Assembly: GCA_946549475.1 (NCBI GenBank)
Contig: CAMNQO010000002.1
Span: 1-40,232, forward strand
Length of the DNA stretch: 40,232 bases
Direction: 5' to 3'
Source of the DNA: an uncultured Bacteroidales bacterium
Lineage (GTDB): Bacteria; Bacteroidota; Bacteroidia; Bacteroidales; UBA932
Translations under genes and position numbers: made by a program
In this document: piece after piece, positions 32,364-40,232 of the stretch
How the letters are laid out: each line of letters begins with the position of its first letter
Numbering within the stretch: the first letter of the stretch is position 1
The notes under the pieces: generated by a model
The model's input: the letters and a program-made list of their open reading frames with translations, nothing else
Databases searched by the model: none
Told to the model about the DNA's origin: nothing

Positions 32364-33724
32364 TGGTCGTATTGCTGAAAACCTTGCAGGTCATCCTGGC
32401 CCTGTCCATCCTGATTGTCGTCCACGAATTCGGGCACTTTTTCTTTGCCCGTCTTTTCGGCATCCGGGTCGATAAATTCTATCTGTTCTTCGATGTGGGC
32501 GGGAAAGCCCTTTTTTCTACGAAGAAGAGCCGTTTCGTCGCCCGGCATTTCCCGCGGCTGGCTGCATCCGAGACGGATTACGGCATCGGCTGGCTGCCGC
32601 TCGGCGGCTATTGCAAGATTGCCGGCATGGTGGACGAGTCGATGGACACCGAGTACATGAAGACTCCTCCCCAGTCCTGGGAGTTCCGGACCAAACCGGC
32701 CTGGCAGCGTCTCCTGGTGATGGCGGGCGGCGTACTCTTCAATTTCATCCTGGCCATCGTCCTGTATGTCGTCATCCTCGCCGCATGGGGCAGCAGTTAT
32801 CTGGGCAACGGCGACGACACCCGGATCTGGGCCGGAGAACTGGCGGAAGACATGGGATTCCGGACCGGCGACCATATCATCGGATTCGACGGTGCCCGGA
32901 CGGCCGATTTCGACCGGCTTCAACTGGACATGGCCCGGGGACGGGCGCGGACGGCCGAGGTGGTGCGCGGTGCGGACACGCTGACCCTCTATCTGGACCA
33001 GTCGCGGCTGCCCGAGGTGCTCCAGACCCCCGGCATGTTCGGTCTGGCCCTGCCTTTCGTGGTCGATACCATTCCGCCCGTTTCGCCCAATTATGGCTGC
33101 GACCTTCAACGCGGAGACCGGATTATCTCGCTGGACGGACAGCCCATCCGCTATGTCCAGGATTCCAGAAACCTGCTCCGGCAGTACAAAGGCGGGCGTG
33201 TCGAGGCCCGTTACCTGCGTCCGCGCAACGCTACGGATGCCTTTGATACCCTCAGCGTGATGTTGCAGGTGGATTCGACGGGCCTGCTGGGCATTTACAG
33301 CCTCATGCCGCCTTTCGAGACCCGGGAATACGGTTTCTGGGAAGCGATTCCGGCCGGTTTCAAACTGACCTTTTCCACCATCGGCGGCTATATTGAAGAC
33401 TTGAAACTGGTCTTCAACCCCTCTACGAAGGCCTACAAGTCCGTCGGCAGTTTCATTTCCATCGGGCAGGTATTCCCCTCCGCCTGGGACTGGCTGCGTT
33501 TTGTCAACATCCTCGCCCTGCTTTCCATCATGCTGGGCGTGATGAACTTGCTGCCGATTCCCGGTCTGGACGGCGGACACATCCTCTTCGTCCTGTATGA
33601 AATCCTGACCGGCCGCAAGCCCGGCGACAAATTCCTGTATGTGGCGCAGATGGTGGGCATGGTCCTCCTGCTGGCCCTGATGGTGCTCGCATTCGGCAAT
33701 GACATCGGCCGCCTGATCCACTGA
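32363..33724 (+). CDS. rseP: RseP-type site-2 intramembrane zinc metalloprotease
   Basis: A 453-residue polytopic inner-membrane protease. The zinc motif HEFGH is at residues 21-25 in the first membrane segment, and the second conserved motif NLLPIPGLDGG is near residue 390 in a C-terminal membrane segment. A PDZ-like domain (DMGFRTGDHIIGFDG) and a second, weaker one (CDLQRGDRIISLDG) lie in the periplasmic loop. Site-2 proteases cut transmembrane anti-sigma factors or remnant signal peptides. A FecR-type anti-sigma factor is encoded about 2.4 kb downstream; in other bacteria FecR is trimmed by RseP, so this protein is a candidate processor, by inference only. It overlaps dxr by one base. Confidence 0.96.
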   Translation: MVVLLKTLQVILALSILIVVHEFGHFFFARLFGIRVDKFYLFFDVGGKALFSTKKSRFVARHFPRLAASETDYGIGWLPLGGYCKIAGMVDESMDTEYMKTPPQSWEFRTKPAWQRLLVMAGGVLFNFILAIVLYVVILAAWGSSYLGNGDDTRIWAGELAEDMGFRTGDHIIGFDGARTADFDRLQLDMARGRARTAEVVRGADTLTLYLDQSRLPEVLQTPGMFGLALPFVVDTIPPVSPNYGCDLQRGDRIISLDGQPIRYVQDSRNLLRQYKGGRVEARYLRPRNATDAFDTLSVMLQVDSTGLLGIYSLMPPFETREYGFWEAIPAGFKLTFSTIGGYIEDLKLVFNPSTKAYKSVGSFISIGQVFPSAWDWLRFVNILALLSIMLGVMNLLPIPGLDGGHILFVLYEILTGRKPGDKFLYVAQMVGMVLLLALMVLAFGNDIGRLIH

Positions 33725-33738
33725 TACTATTATATATT

Positions 33739-34794
33739 ATGAGTCGTTTTTCTTTACCTTTCCGTCACGGCCCTTCCCGCTTCGCTTTCTCCCGTCCCGG
33801 CGCTTTCCGCCCTCTCTTCTTGCTTGCCGGCGCCCTGGTGCTGACGCTCCTGTTCCCTTCCTGCGGAGGCCGCAGCAAATCCCTGCTGCCCAATGTCAGC
33901 GGCAAGGCCGGTGAACTCATTATCGTGATTGATAAAGAATATTGGAACGGACCCCTCGGGCAGATTTTGCGCGATTCGCTGGCGGCGGACTGTCCCTTCC
34001 TGCCCCAGAAGGAGCCCCTTTACAGTCTGGCGGATGTCCCCCCGGCCGCTTTTTCCAAACTCTTCCAACTCCACCGCAACCTCATCCTTTGCGATGTATC
34101 GTCGAAAATCGACCATCCCGCCGTCCGCTTCGGAAACGATGTCTGGGCGACGCCGCAGTGCGTGGTCCGCATCGATGCGCCCGACGAGGAGTCGGCCGTA
34201 CAGTTGTGCAAGGACAACATGACGCACATCATCAATTACATCGAGACCGCCGAGCGCAACCGTGTCATCAACAACACCCGGAAATACCAGGAGTTCGCCC
34301 TCCGCTCTCCCGTCAAGGAGATATTCGGCGGCAGCCCGTATTTTCCTTCCGGCTATGTCCTCAAGAAGAAGACGGACAACTTTGTCTGGATTGCCTATGA
34401 GACGACCTATGTCAACCAGGCGATTCTGATCTACCAGTTTCCGGCGGCGGGCGATGCGTCGGATTTTGACTTGCAGACCCTGGTCGCGCATCGCAATGAG
34501 ATGATGAAGGAAGAAGTGCCCGGCATGTTTGAAAATACCTATATGACCACCAGCACCTTTGCCACGCCGCAGCGCCGTTTCGTCAAGTACGAAGGCCGGC
34601 ACTTTGCCGAATTGCGGGGTTACTGGGAGGTCTATAACGATTTCATGGGCGGCCCCTTCGTCTCCCATTCCTTCTATTCGGCCGACGGCGCCTCCGTCAT
34701 TACGGCCGAAGCGTTCGTCTATGCCCCCAAGTTCAACAAGCGTCACTACCTGCGCCAGGTCGAGTCCCTGCTCTACTCCTGGTCGGAAGAATAA
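33739..34794 (+). CDS. DUF4837-family lipoprotein
   Basis: A 351-residue lipoprotein with a long basic N-region before the hydrophobic segment (LLAGALVLTLLFPSC, Cys about residue 42). No acidic stretch follows the Cys (GGRSKSLLP), so it probably stays periplasm-facing. The mature part (GKAGELIIVIDKEYWNGPLG, then an aromatic-rich C-terminal half with RGYWEVYNDFMGGPFVSHSF) resembles the Bacteroidetes-specific DUF4837 family, which has no known function. Recognition is from memory and context. It follows rseP by 14 bases and closes the M23-dxr-rseP operon. Confidence 0.75.
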   Translation: MSRFSLPFRHGPSRFAFSRPGAFRPLFLLAGALVLTLLFPSCGGRSKSLLPNVSGKAGELIIVIDKEYWNGPLGQILRDSLAADCPFLPQKEPLYSLADVPPAAFSKLFQLHRNLILCDVSSKIDHPAVRFGNDVWATPQCVVRIDAPDEESAVQLCKDNMTHIINYIETAERNRVINNTRKYQEFALRSPVKEIFGGSPYFPSGYVLKKKTDNFVWIAYETTYVNQAILIYQFPAAGDASDFDLQTLVAHRNEMMKEEVPGMFENTYMTTSTFATPQRRFVKYEGRHFAELRGYWEVYNDFMGGPFVSHSFYSADGASVITAEAFVYAPKFNKRHYLRQVESLLYSWSEE

Positions 34795-34812
34795 AAGAAC
34801 TTGTCAATTTTT

Positions 34813-34843
34813 TTTGCATGTTCAAAAATATTGGCTACCTTTG
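34813..34843 (+). promoter_or_regulatory. Promoter of tRNA-Glu / rpsT
   Basis: TTTG (34813-34816), exactly 19 bases, then TACCTTTG (34836-34843) followed by CA. This is a full match to the Bacteroidetes primary sigma promoter. The tRNA begins 41 bases after the -7 element. The only gap without coding sequence here holds this promoter and the tRNA. Confidence 0.85.
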
Positions 34844-34884
34844 CAGTCCCAAATTTGGCAACATGCCGAGGCTGGCTATTGTGC

Positions 34885-34959
34885 GGCGGGTTCGTATAAC
34901 GGTTAGTACGCGAGATTTTCATTCTCGAAACAGGAGTTCGATTCTCCTACCCGCTACCA
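34885..34959 (+). tRNA. tRNA-Glu, anticodon TTC
   Basis: A 75-base cloverleaf. The acceptor stem GGCGGGT pairs with ACCCGCT (first pair G-U), followed by A and an encoded CCA. The anticodon stem is CGAGA/TCTCG around loop TTTTCAT, giving anticodon TTC. The T-arm is AGGAG-TTCGATT-CTCCT. Reads GAA and GAG codons. Confidence 0.96.
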
Positions 34960-34978
34960 AAATATAAAAAACGAAAAA

Positions 34979-35233
34979 ATGGCACATCACGCATCTGCAA
35001 AGAAGCGCATCCGTCAGAACGAGAGGCGCAGGTTGCATAACAAGTATTATGCAAAGACGACCAGGAACGCGATCCGCGACCTGAGAAATACGACAGACAA
35101 AGCTGCGGCGGCCGCCAACGCCCCCAAGGTCTATTCCATGATTGACAAACTCGCCAAGATCGGTGTCATCCACAAGAACAAGGCGGCGAACCTCAAGAGC
35201 GGTCTCGCAGTTTACATCAATAAACTTGCATAA
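34979..35233 (+). CDS. rpsT: 30S ribosomal protein S20
   Basis: This 84-residue basic helical protein binds 16S rRNA in the small subunit. The N-terminus [24 protein letters not shown] and the C-terminal [17 protein letters not shown] are classic S20 features. It starts 19 bases after the tRNA-Glu CCA end, so it is probably co-transcribed with the tRNA from the promoter at 34813. A terminator follows shortly after its stop. Confidence 0.97.
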   Translation: MAHHASAKKRIRQNERRRLHNKYYAKTTRNAIRDLRNTTDKAAAAANAPKVYSMIDKLAKIGVIHKNKAANLKSGLAVYINKLA

Positions 35234-35246
35234 GTTTCACAACTGA

Positions 35247-35276
35247 GAAGGCCGCCCGCCACGGCGGTCTTTTTGT
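35247..35276 (+). terminator. Intrinsic terminator after rpsT
   Basis: A GC-rich stem (AAGGCCGCC with GGCGGTCTT, one G-U pair) around a short CGCCAC-type loop, followed by TTTTTG. Lies 14 bases after the rpsT stop. Confidence 0.85.
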
Positions 35277-35301
35277 TTGGCAGTCCGGGATTTCCGGACA
35301 A

Positions 35302-35377
35302 CGGGAAGTAGCGCAGTTGGCAGCGCACCACGTTCGGGACGTGGGGGTCGGGCGTTCGAGTCGCCTCTTCCCGACCA
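35302..35377 (+). tRNA. tRNA-Pro, anticodon CGG
   Basis: A 76-base cloverleaf. The acceptor CGGGAAG pairs perfectly with CTTCCCG, followed by A and an encoded CCA. The anticodon stem CCACG/CGTGG encloses TTCGGGA, giving anticodon CGG with G37, typical for proline tRNAs. The T-loop contains GTTCGAG. No clear own promoter is seen between the rpsT terminator and the tRNA. Confidence 0.96.
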
Positions 35378-35378
35378 G

Positions 35379-35426
35379 AATCGGGCAAATCGTTATAAGG
35401 ATAATGATTTGCCCGATTTGTTTTTA
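35379..35426 (+). terminator. Intrinsic terminator after tRNA-Pro
   Basis: A perfect 13-bp stem (AATCGGGCAAATC at 35379-35391 with its complement at 35406-35418), a 14-base loop, then TGTTTTTATT. It begins one base after the tRNA CCA. Its right arm contains the -33 element of the next gene's promoter. Confidence 0.88.
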
Positions 35427-35438
35427 TTATTAACTTTG
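35408..35438 (+). promoter_or_regulatory. Promoter of the ECF sigma / FecR / SusC unit
   Basis: TTTG (35408-35411), exactly 19 bases, then TAACTTTG (35431-35438) followed by CA: a perfect Bacteroidetes primary-sigma promoter. The predicted leader before the sigma ATG at 35459 is about 15 bases. So basal expression of the sigma gene probably depends on the housekeeping sigma factor. Confidence 0.85.
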
Positions 35439-35458
35439 CAAATCCTAAAAACTCGGAT

Positions 35459-36031
35459 ATGCGACAAGATCCCGCTTGCTTGACCCGTTTATATGAGGAC
35501 CTCCACGATCCGCTCGTCAGGATAGCCCGGCTTTATGTGCGGGACAGGATGGTTGCCGAAGATATAGTAGCCGACAGTTTTGTCCGTCTTCACAGAGCGA
35601 TGCCGTCCTTGCCGGAAGATACGAATCTGGAAGGCTATCTGGTCACCATTGTCAAGAACCTGTCGCTGAACTATCTCAAATCGGTCGCCATTCACAAGCG
35701 GGCGGAAGAGGAAATGTCCAATCACCAGGTCCGGCTCATCCGGGAAGGAATCCGGAGCCTTTCGTCTCTCAATCCGGAAGAACTTTTTGCTTCGGATGTC
35801 CAGCGGCTGGTCAACGAGGCTATGGACCGGATGGATGACCTTACCCGCGCTGTGTTCATGGAGAGCCGCTACTCTGATAAGACTTACGCAGAAATTGCCC
35901 GGGACCTGGGCATCTCCGTCCGAAGGGTCCATACGGAGATGCAAAAGTCTCTCAATCTGTTGCGGGCAGCCCTGCAGGACTACCTTCCCGCCTGGTTGCT
36001 CACGCTCTACCTGGATCATATTTTTCGATAA
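35459..36031 (+). CDS. ECF-type RNA polymerase sigma-70 factor
   Basis: This 190-residue ECF sigma factor has only regions 2 and 4. Region 2 covers about residues 8-75 (LYEDLHDPLVRIARLY, AEDIVADSFVRLH, YLVTIVKNLSLNYL), and region 4 about 130-180 (FMESRYSDKTYAEIARDLGI, then VRRVHTEMQKSLNLLR, the helix-turn-helix). The family, common in Bacteroidetes, is usually paired with a FecR anti-sigma factor and a SusC receptor with an STN domain, exactly the two genes that follow. It should activate genes when the receptor is occupied. The target promoters cannot be read here. It follows a perfect housekeeping promoter. Confidence 0.95.
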   Translation: MRQDPACLTRLYEDLHDPLVRIARLYVRDRMVAEDIVADSFVRLHRAMPSLPEDTNLEGYLVTIVKNLSLNYLKSVAIHKRAEEEMSNHQVRLIREGIRSLSSLNPEELFASDVQRLVNEAMDRMDDLTRAVFMESRYSDKTYAEIARDLGISVRRVHTEMQKSLNLLRAALQDYLPAWLLTLYLDHIFR

Positions 36032-36106
36032 TTTCCATTTTTTCGCGTCCAGTCTGCCTGCTGAGTTGTTAATATATCCGTAAGGGATTGTCCCTACGAT
36101 GAAACG

Positions 36107-37006
36107 ATGGCAGATATAGACAGCAACCTGATCCTGAAATATCAGCGATGTGAGACTTCCCCGCAGGAGGAGGCCGTGTTGTTGGACTATCTGGATGAAA
36201 GCAAAGAACATCGCCGGAGGATGGATCGGGCCAATTTCCTGTATTGTGCGGCGATGCTGAATGGCGGCCGTCATAGGGAGAAAATCAGACACAGGCGTCT
36301 CCGGAATGCCGTCTGGATGTCCGTCGCTGCAGTCGCGGCTTTTCTTGTCGCTGGCATCCTCTGGCATGTTCTGCACAGACCATCAGCACCGTCGCAGCAG
36401 GCGGTCGTGGTGGAAAACTCATCAGCATCCTGGACCCGGATTACGCTGCCGGACGGGTCCCATGTCCATATCAATGACGGTTCGGTCATTACTTATCCGC
36501 AGCAGTTCGAGCGTTTCGTTACCCTGGAAGGGGAGGCGTGTTTTTATGTCGTATCTGATCCGGAAGTCCCGTTTTTCGTACAGATCAACGGAGTCCGGAT
36601 TCAGGTGACAGGCACAATTTTTAATATCCGTCAAGAGCCGGACGGGCGTATTGAAACGATGCTGGCTTCTGGAAAAGTCAGTCTGACTGATGCTGAAGGC
36701 CATCTTCTGTATCAGTTGCGTCCGGGTGAAAAAGTTTCCTGCGATAGCGATGGAACGGATATCCGGTCGTCTGAAGTGGATGTGTGGAGTGCTCTGCTCG
36801 ACATCTATGGAAGCGTGACCGTCCCGAATGTCTCTCTGGCGGAATTATGCTCCATATTGGGGCGGATTTATGGAGTAAAACTCAAAGCGGTTGCCGATGA
36901 CGGTTCTCTTTTGACCTTCAGTTTTTCCCAATCCATGCCCATCGAAGAAATCGTTTCTCGTCTGGAGACTGTCTCATCGAGAAAATTTGAAATCATACAG
37001 GAATGA
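36107..37006 (+). CDS. FecR-family anti-sigma factor
   Basis: A 299-residue inner-membrane protein. The cytoplasmic N-terminal part (about 1-65) should bind the sigma factor. A membrane segment lies about residues 68-88 (WMSVAAVAAFLVAGILW). The periplasmic FecR domain covers about 105-195 (ITLPDGSHVHINDGSVITYP, then VTGTIFNI) and a C-terminal DUF4974/STN-like domain about 235-299 (VSLAELCSILGRIYGVKL, then SRKFEIIQE). It relays the signal from an outer-membrane receptor. It lies 75 bases after the sigma gene. Its stop overlaps an in-frame ATG of the following SusC gene. By eye it is less GC-biased at third codon positions than the surface-protein genes. Confidence 0.95.
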   Translation: MADIDSNLILKYQRCETSPQEEAVLLDYLDESKEHRRRMDRANFLYCAAMLNGGRHREKIRHRRLRNAVWMSVAAVAAFLVAGILWHVLHRPSAPSQQAVVVENSSASWTRITLPDGSHVHINDGSVITYPQQFERFVTLEGEACFYVVSDPEVPFFVQINGVRIQVTGTIFNIRQEPDGRIETMLASGKVSLTDAEGHLLYQLRPGEKVSCDSDGTDIRSSEVDVWSALLDIYGSVTVPNVSLAELCSILGRIYGVKLKAVADDGSLLTFSFSQSMPIEEIVSRLETVSSRKFEIIQE

Positions 37007-40000
37007 GAACTCTCATGAAAAAACTAATTTTGTTTTTGGCACTCTTGCTGCCGCACGCACTTTCTGCGTATGACCTGCATTTGTCGTTGCCCCCAACCCG
37101 TGCCAATGATGTGGCGGAGGCGATTACCCGTCAGATCGGCATCTTGTTTTCCATGCGTGAAAGTGTGGGGCAAATGTCCATGCCCGCCTTGGACGTAAAT
37201 CTCAAAGATGCCACGGTGGATGAAATCTGTGCGGCGGTATTTCAAGGGACTGGACTCCAGTGGAAGGTCAGCGGGAACATGGTGGATTTGATTGCTTCTG
37301 CCCAGACCGATGCCGTACCGTCTCCGGGTCCGGCCGCGAAGGCAAAAAAGAAGGTGCGTATTACCGGTACAGTCACCGATGCCGGAGACGGTGAAGTCCT
37401 GATCGGGGTGTCGGTCATGCCCAAGAAAAACCTCTCTTCGGGAAGTGCCACGGACCTCAACGGCCTGTATGTCGTGGAGGCGGAAGTAGGGGATATCCTG
37501 ATTTTCGACTATGTGGGATACAAACGCAAGGAAGTAGTCGTTACGGCCGATCCGCTGCTGGATGTCGTGCTGGCCGTGGACAACGAAGTTCTCCAGGAGG
37601 CAACCGTCGTAGGTTATGGTACGCAGAAGAAAATCTCCGTCATCGGCGCCCAGCAGAACATCACCACCGAAGACCTCAAGGCGCCGGTCGCCAACCTCAC
37701 GCAGTCCATCGCGGGCCGTGTGGCGGGTGTAGTTTCGATGCAGCGCAGCGGCGAGCCGGGCTTTGACGATGCGACCATCTACATCCGCGGTATCAGCACC
37801 CTGACCGCCAGCATGAGCGCCCCGCTGACCATCGTGGACGGCGTGCCCCGCAGCATTTCCAACATCGACCCCGAAGACATCGAGAGTTTCACGGTCCTCA
37901 AGGACGCTTCCGCGACGGCCATCTACGGCGTGCGCGGTGCCAACGGTGTCATCATCATCAACACCAAGGGCGGCAAGACGGGCAAGCCCAAGTTCGACAT
38001 CCGCTACACCGAAGGCATCACGCAGTTTATCCAACTGCCTTCTTTCGTGGATGCACCGACCTATATGCAACTTTCCAACGAGGCCCTCGAGACCCGTGGT
38101 GAAGTGCGCAAATACTCCGACATCGAGATCCAGAAGACGGCGACGGGCGCGGATCCGCTCCTCTATCCCAATGTGGACTGGATGAAACTCCTGTTCAAGC
38201 CTTTCGGCCACAACCGCAACGCGACGGCCAACATCTCGGGCGGTACGGACATGGCGACTTATTATATCGGTTTGGCTTACTTCAGCGAAGACGGAATGTA
38301 CAACAACGATTCGCAGATGCATGACTACAACGCCAATACCTATTTCAACCGCTATTCCGTCACCTCCAACTTCAACCTCAAGCCCTTCAAGACCACCGAC
38401 ATCAAACTCGGCATCCAGGGCTATCTGGCCAACGCCAACTATCCCGCCTCCTCCAACCAGGCCATCTTCTCCTCCGCGTTCAATGCGGCGGCCAACTACA
38501 TCGCTCCGTTCTATCCCGACGGCAAGATCGGAGATAAGCCTGCCGGCTCCCGTCAGAACCCGTATGCGGTCCTCAACGAGATGGGTTATGCCAACCAGTG
38601 GCGAAGCCAGTTGTACTCCAACCTCAAACTGACGCAGGACCTGCCTTGGATTACGGAGGGGCTTTCCATCTCGGCGACGGTCTCTTTCGACTCCTATAAC
38701 TACACGTCCAACCGTTTTACCCGCAGCCCGGACTGCTATATGCCCATCGGCCGCGATACGGAAGGGAAGATTATCTGGCAGCAGACCTTCACGGGCAGCG
38801 AGTCGCTTTCCTACAGCAACTCCTCCAGCGGCAACATGAGCATCTATTTCGAGGCGGGCATCAACTACAAACGCACTTTCGGCAAGCACGATGTGAGCGC
38901 GATGCTCCTGTACAACCAGAGTGACGAGAAGAACACCAAGGCTTCTTCCGTGGAAACGGCGCTCCCGTACCGTTTCAACGGTCTGGCCGGCCGTGCAACC
39001 TATTCCTACAACGACCGCTACTTCGTCGAGTTCAACTTCGGCTACAACGGCTCCGAGAACTTCGCGCCGGCCAACCGCTACGGTTTCTTCCCCTCCGCCG
39101 GTCTGGGCTGGGTGATTTCCAACGAGAAATTCTTCGAGAAGGCCAAGAATGTGATTTCCTTCCTGAAATTGAGAGGGACCTACGGCCTCGTGGGCAACTC
39201 CAACATCACCGGACGCCGCTTCGCCTATCTTTCTACCATCACGGCGACCTCCTCCGTCCCTTACATCTTCGGCAAGAGTTACGAGTCGAGTTACAAGACC
39301 AAACGCGTGGGTGAGGAAGGAGTGAATGTGAGTTGGGAGACGGCCAACAAACTCAATGTCGGTCTCGATATCAATTTCCTCAACAACAACCTGTCCGTCC
39401 ATGCCGACTACTTCAACGACAAGCGCAAGGGCATCTTCCTCTCGCGCGGCGACATTCCGGCCTATGTCGGTCTGACCAGCGCCCCGCTGGGCAACCTCGG
39501 CAAGGTCAATAACCACGGTTTCGAGGTGGCGGTGGACTACCACCAGCAACTGAACGAAGACTGGTTCCTGTCGTTCATGGGCAACTTCTCCTATAGCCAC
39601 AATACGGTCATCGAGAACGACATCACCTATGCCTATCCCTGGCTGGACGTCCGCGGACAACGGGTGGGACAGCGCTTCGGCTTTATCGCCGAGAAACTCT
39701 TCGACTCGGACGAGGAAGTGACCGCTTCGCCTTACCAGACGGGCGATACCCGTGCCGGTGACATCAAGTACAAAGACATCAACGGCGACGGCAAGATTGA
39801 CAACTACGACAAGGTGCCCATCGGTTACGGTTCCACCCCGGAAATTATGTACGGCTTCGGCTTCAACCTCGCGTGGCGCAATCTCTCCCTCTCGGCGATG
39901 TTCCAGGGAACGGCTTGCGTGGATGCCCTCATTTCCGGACAGGGCGTGACGCCTTTCCAGCAGGGTATGTCCAGCGGCAACATCATGACCTATGTCCTCG

Positions 40001-40232
40001 ACCGCTGGACGACGGCCAATCCTTCCCAGAACGTGCAGGTTCCCCGCCTGTCTCCGAGTGCCTCCTACAACATGAACTACGAGAGCAGCACCTGGTGGCT
40101 CAAGGATACCTCCTACCTGCGCCTCAAAAATGTGCAGATATCCTACTCTCTGCCCAAGAAATGGATGCAGGCCATCCGGTTCAGCGGCGCTTCGATTTTC
40201 CTGCAGGGTGTCAACTTGCTGACCTTTACCAA
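37003..40232 (+). CDS. SusC-family receptor with N-terminal STN signalling domain, 3' partial
   Basis: The frame is open to the window end (over 1,070 residues). Two in-frame starts are possible: 37003, overlapping the FecR stop as ATGA, and 37015, giving the neat signal peptide MKKLILFLALLLPHALSA. Counting from 37015, an STN (secretin/TonB short N-terminal) domain lies at about residues 26-96 (NDVAEAITRQIGILFSM, DATVDEICAAVFQGTGLQW). A carboxypeptidase-regulatory-like domain follows at about 112-190 (RITGTVTDAGDGEVLIGV), then the plug from about 197 (VVGYGTQKK, SIAGRVAGVVS, IYIRGISTL, IVDGVPRSI, YGVRGANGVIIINT) and the barrel. The STN domain contacts FecR, so this is the sensing receptor for the upstream sigma/anti-sigma pair. 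A SusD partner is expected just outside the window. Ligand unknown. Confidence 0.95.
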   Translation, partial: MRTLMKKLILFLALLLPHALSAYDLHLSLPPTRANDVAEAITRQIGILFSMRESVGQMSMPALDVNLKDATVDEICAAVFQGTGLQWKVSGNMVDLIASAQTDAVPSPGPAAKAKKKVRITGTVTDAGDGEVLIGVSVMPKKNLSSGSATDLNGLYVVEAEVGDILIFDYVGYKRKEVVVTADPLLDVVLAVDNEVLQEATVVGYGTQKKISVIGAQQNITTEDLKAPVANLTQSIAGRVAGVVSMQRSGEPGFDDATIYIRGISTLTASMSAPLTIVDGVPRSISNIDPEDIESFTVLKDASATAIYGVRGANGVIIINTKGGKTGKPKFDIRYTEGITQFIQLPSFVDAPTYMQLSNEALETRGEVRKYSDIEIQKTATGADPLLYPNVDWMKLLFKPFGHNRNATANISGGTDMATYYIGLAYFSEDGMYNNDSQMHDYNANTYFNRYSVTSNFNLKPFKTTDIKLGIQGYLANANYPASSNQAIFSSAFNAAANYIAPFYPDGKIGDKPAGSRQNPYAVLNEMGYANQWRSQLYSNLKLTQDLPWITEGLSISATVSFDSYNYTSNRFTRSPDCYMPIGRDTEGKIIWQQTFTGSESLSYSNSSSGNMSIYFEAGINYKRTFGKHDVSAMLLYNQSDEKNTKASSVETALPYRFNGLAGRATYSYNDRYFVEFNFGYNGSENFAPANRYGFFPSAGLGWVISNEKFFEKAKNVISFLKLRGTYGLVGNSNITGRRFAYLSTITATSSVPYIFGKSYESSYKTKRVGEEGVNVSWETANKLNVGLDINFLNNNLSVHADYFNDKRKGIFLSRGDIPAYVGLTSAPLGNLGKVNNHGFEVAVDYHQQLNEDWFLSFMGNFSYSHNTVIENDITYAYPWLDVRGQRVGQRFGFIAEKLFDSDEEVTASPYQTGDTRAGDIKYKDINGDGKIDNYDKVPIGYGSTPEIMYGFGFNLAWRNLSLSAMFQGTACVDALISGQGVTPFQQGMSSGNIMTYVLDRWTTANPSQNVQVPRLSPSASYNMNYESSTWWLKDTSYLRLKNVQISYSLPKKWMQAIRFSGASIFLQGVNLLTFT

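Noticed and set aside
36060-36105. Small inverted repeat (AGGGA/TCCCT) between the sigma and FecR genes
   Set aside because: Only five pairs with a three-base loop and no T run; too weak to call a terminator or operator.

Overview
The window is GC-rich Bacteroidota DNA, almost certainly order Bacteroidales. The evidence is three SusC-type TonB-dependent receptors with two SusD partners, many lipoproteins with Bacteroidetes-style lipoboxes, an ECF sigma/FecR pair, a DUF4837-type lipoprotein beside rseP, and promoters of the form TTTG-N19-TAnnTTTG used by the Bacteroidetes primary sigma factor. Family or genus cannot be assigned by eye. No stretch longer than about 300 bases lacks a gene.

Region 1 (1-29366) is one co-directional, tightly packed cluster of exported proteins: SusC (5' end outside the window), SusD, a PKD + PQQ-type beta-propeller lipoprotein, a glycerophosphodiester phosphodiesterase (GDPD) lipoprotein, a fimbrillin-like + beta-propeller lipoprotein, a 51-residue small protein, two giant (about 1,820 and 1,630 aa) fimbrillin-like + beta-helix lipoproteins built from Chlamydia-Pmp-like repeats, a second GDPD lipoprotein, a second SusC/SusD pair and two smaller beta-helix lipoproteins. 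A strong intrinsic terminator follows. It looks like a polysaccharide-utilisation locus but has no recognisable glycosidase, lyase, sulfatase or peptidase. The only enzyme fold is GDPD, present twice. My inference is a surface system for binding and cutting a phosphodiester-containing ligand (phospholipid headgroups, teichoic acid or phosphoglycerol-decorated glycan). Candidate internal promoters at 19606 and 27095 may split it into two or three transcription units.

Region 2 (29362-35377) is housekeeping: ruvX and def on the minus strand (overlapping by ATGA), then on the plus strand an M23-family protein, dxr, rseP and a DUF4837 lipoprotein in one tight operon, followed by tRNA-Glu(TTC), rpsT and tRNA-Pro(CGG) with their own promoter and terminators.

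Region 3 (35379-40232) starts a second nutrient-uptake system of a different regulatory type: an ECF sigma factor, a FecR-type anti-sigma factor and a SusC receptor with an N-terminal STN signalling domain, which runs off the window end. The three fit the known trans-envelope signalling design: receptor STN domain to FecR to sigma factor.
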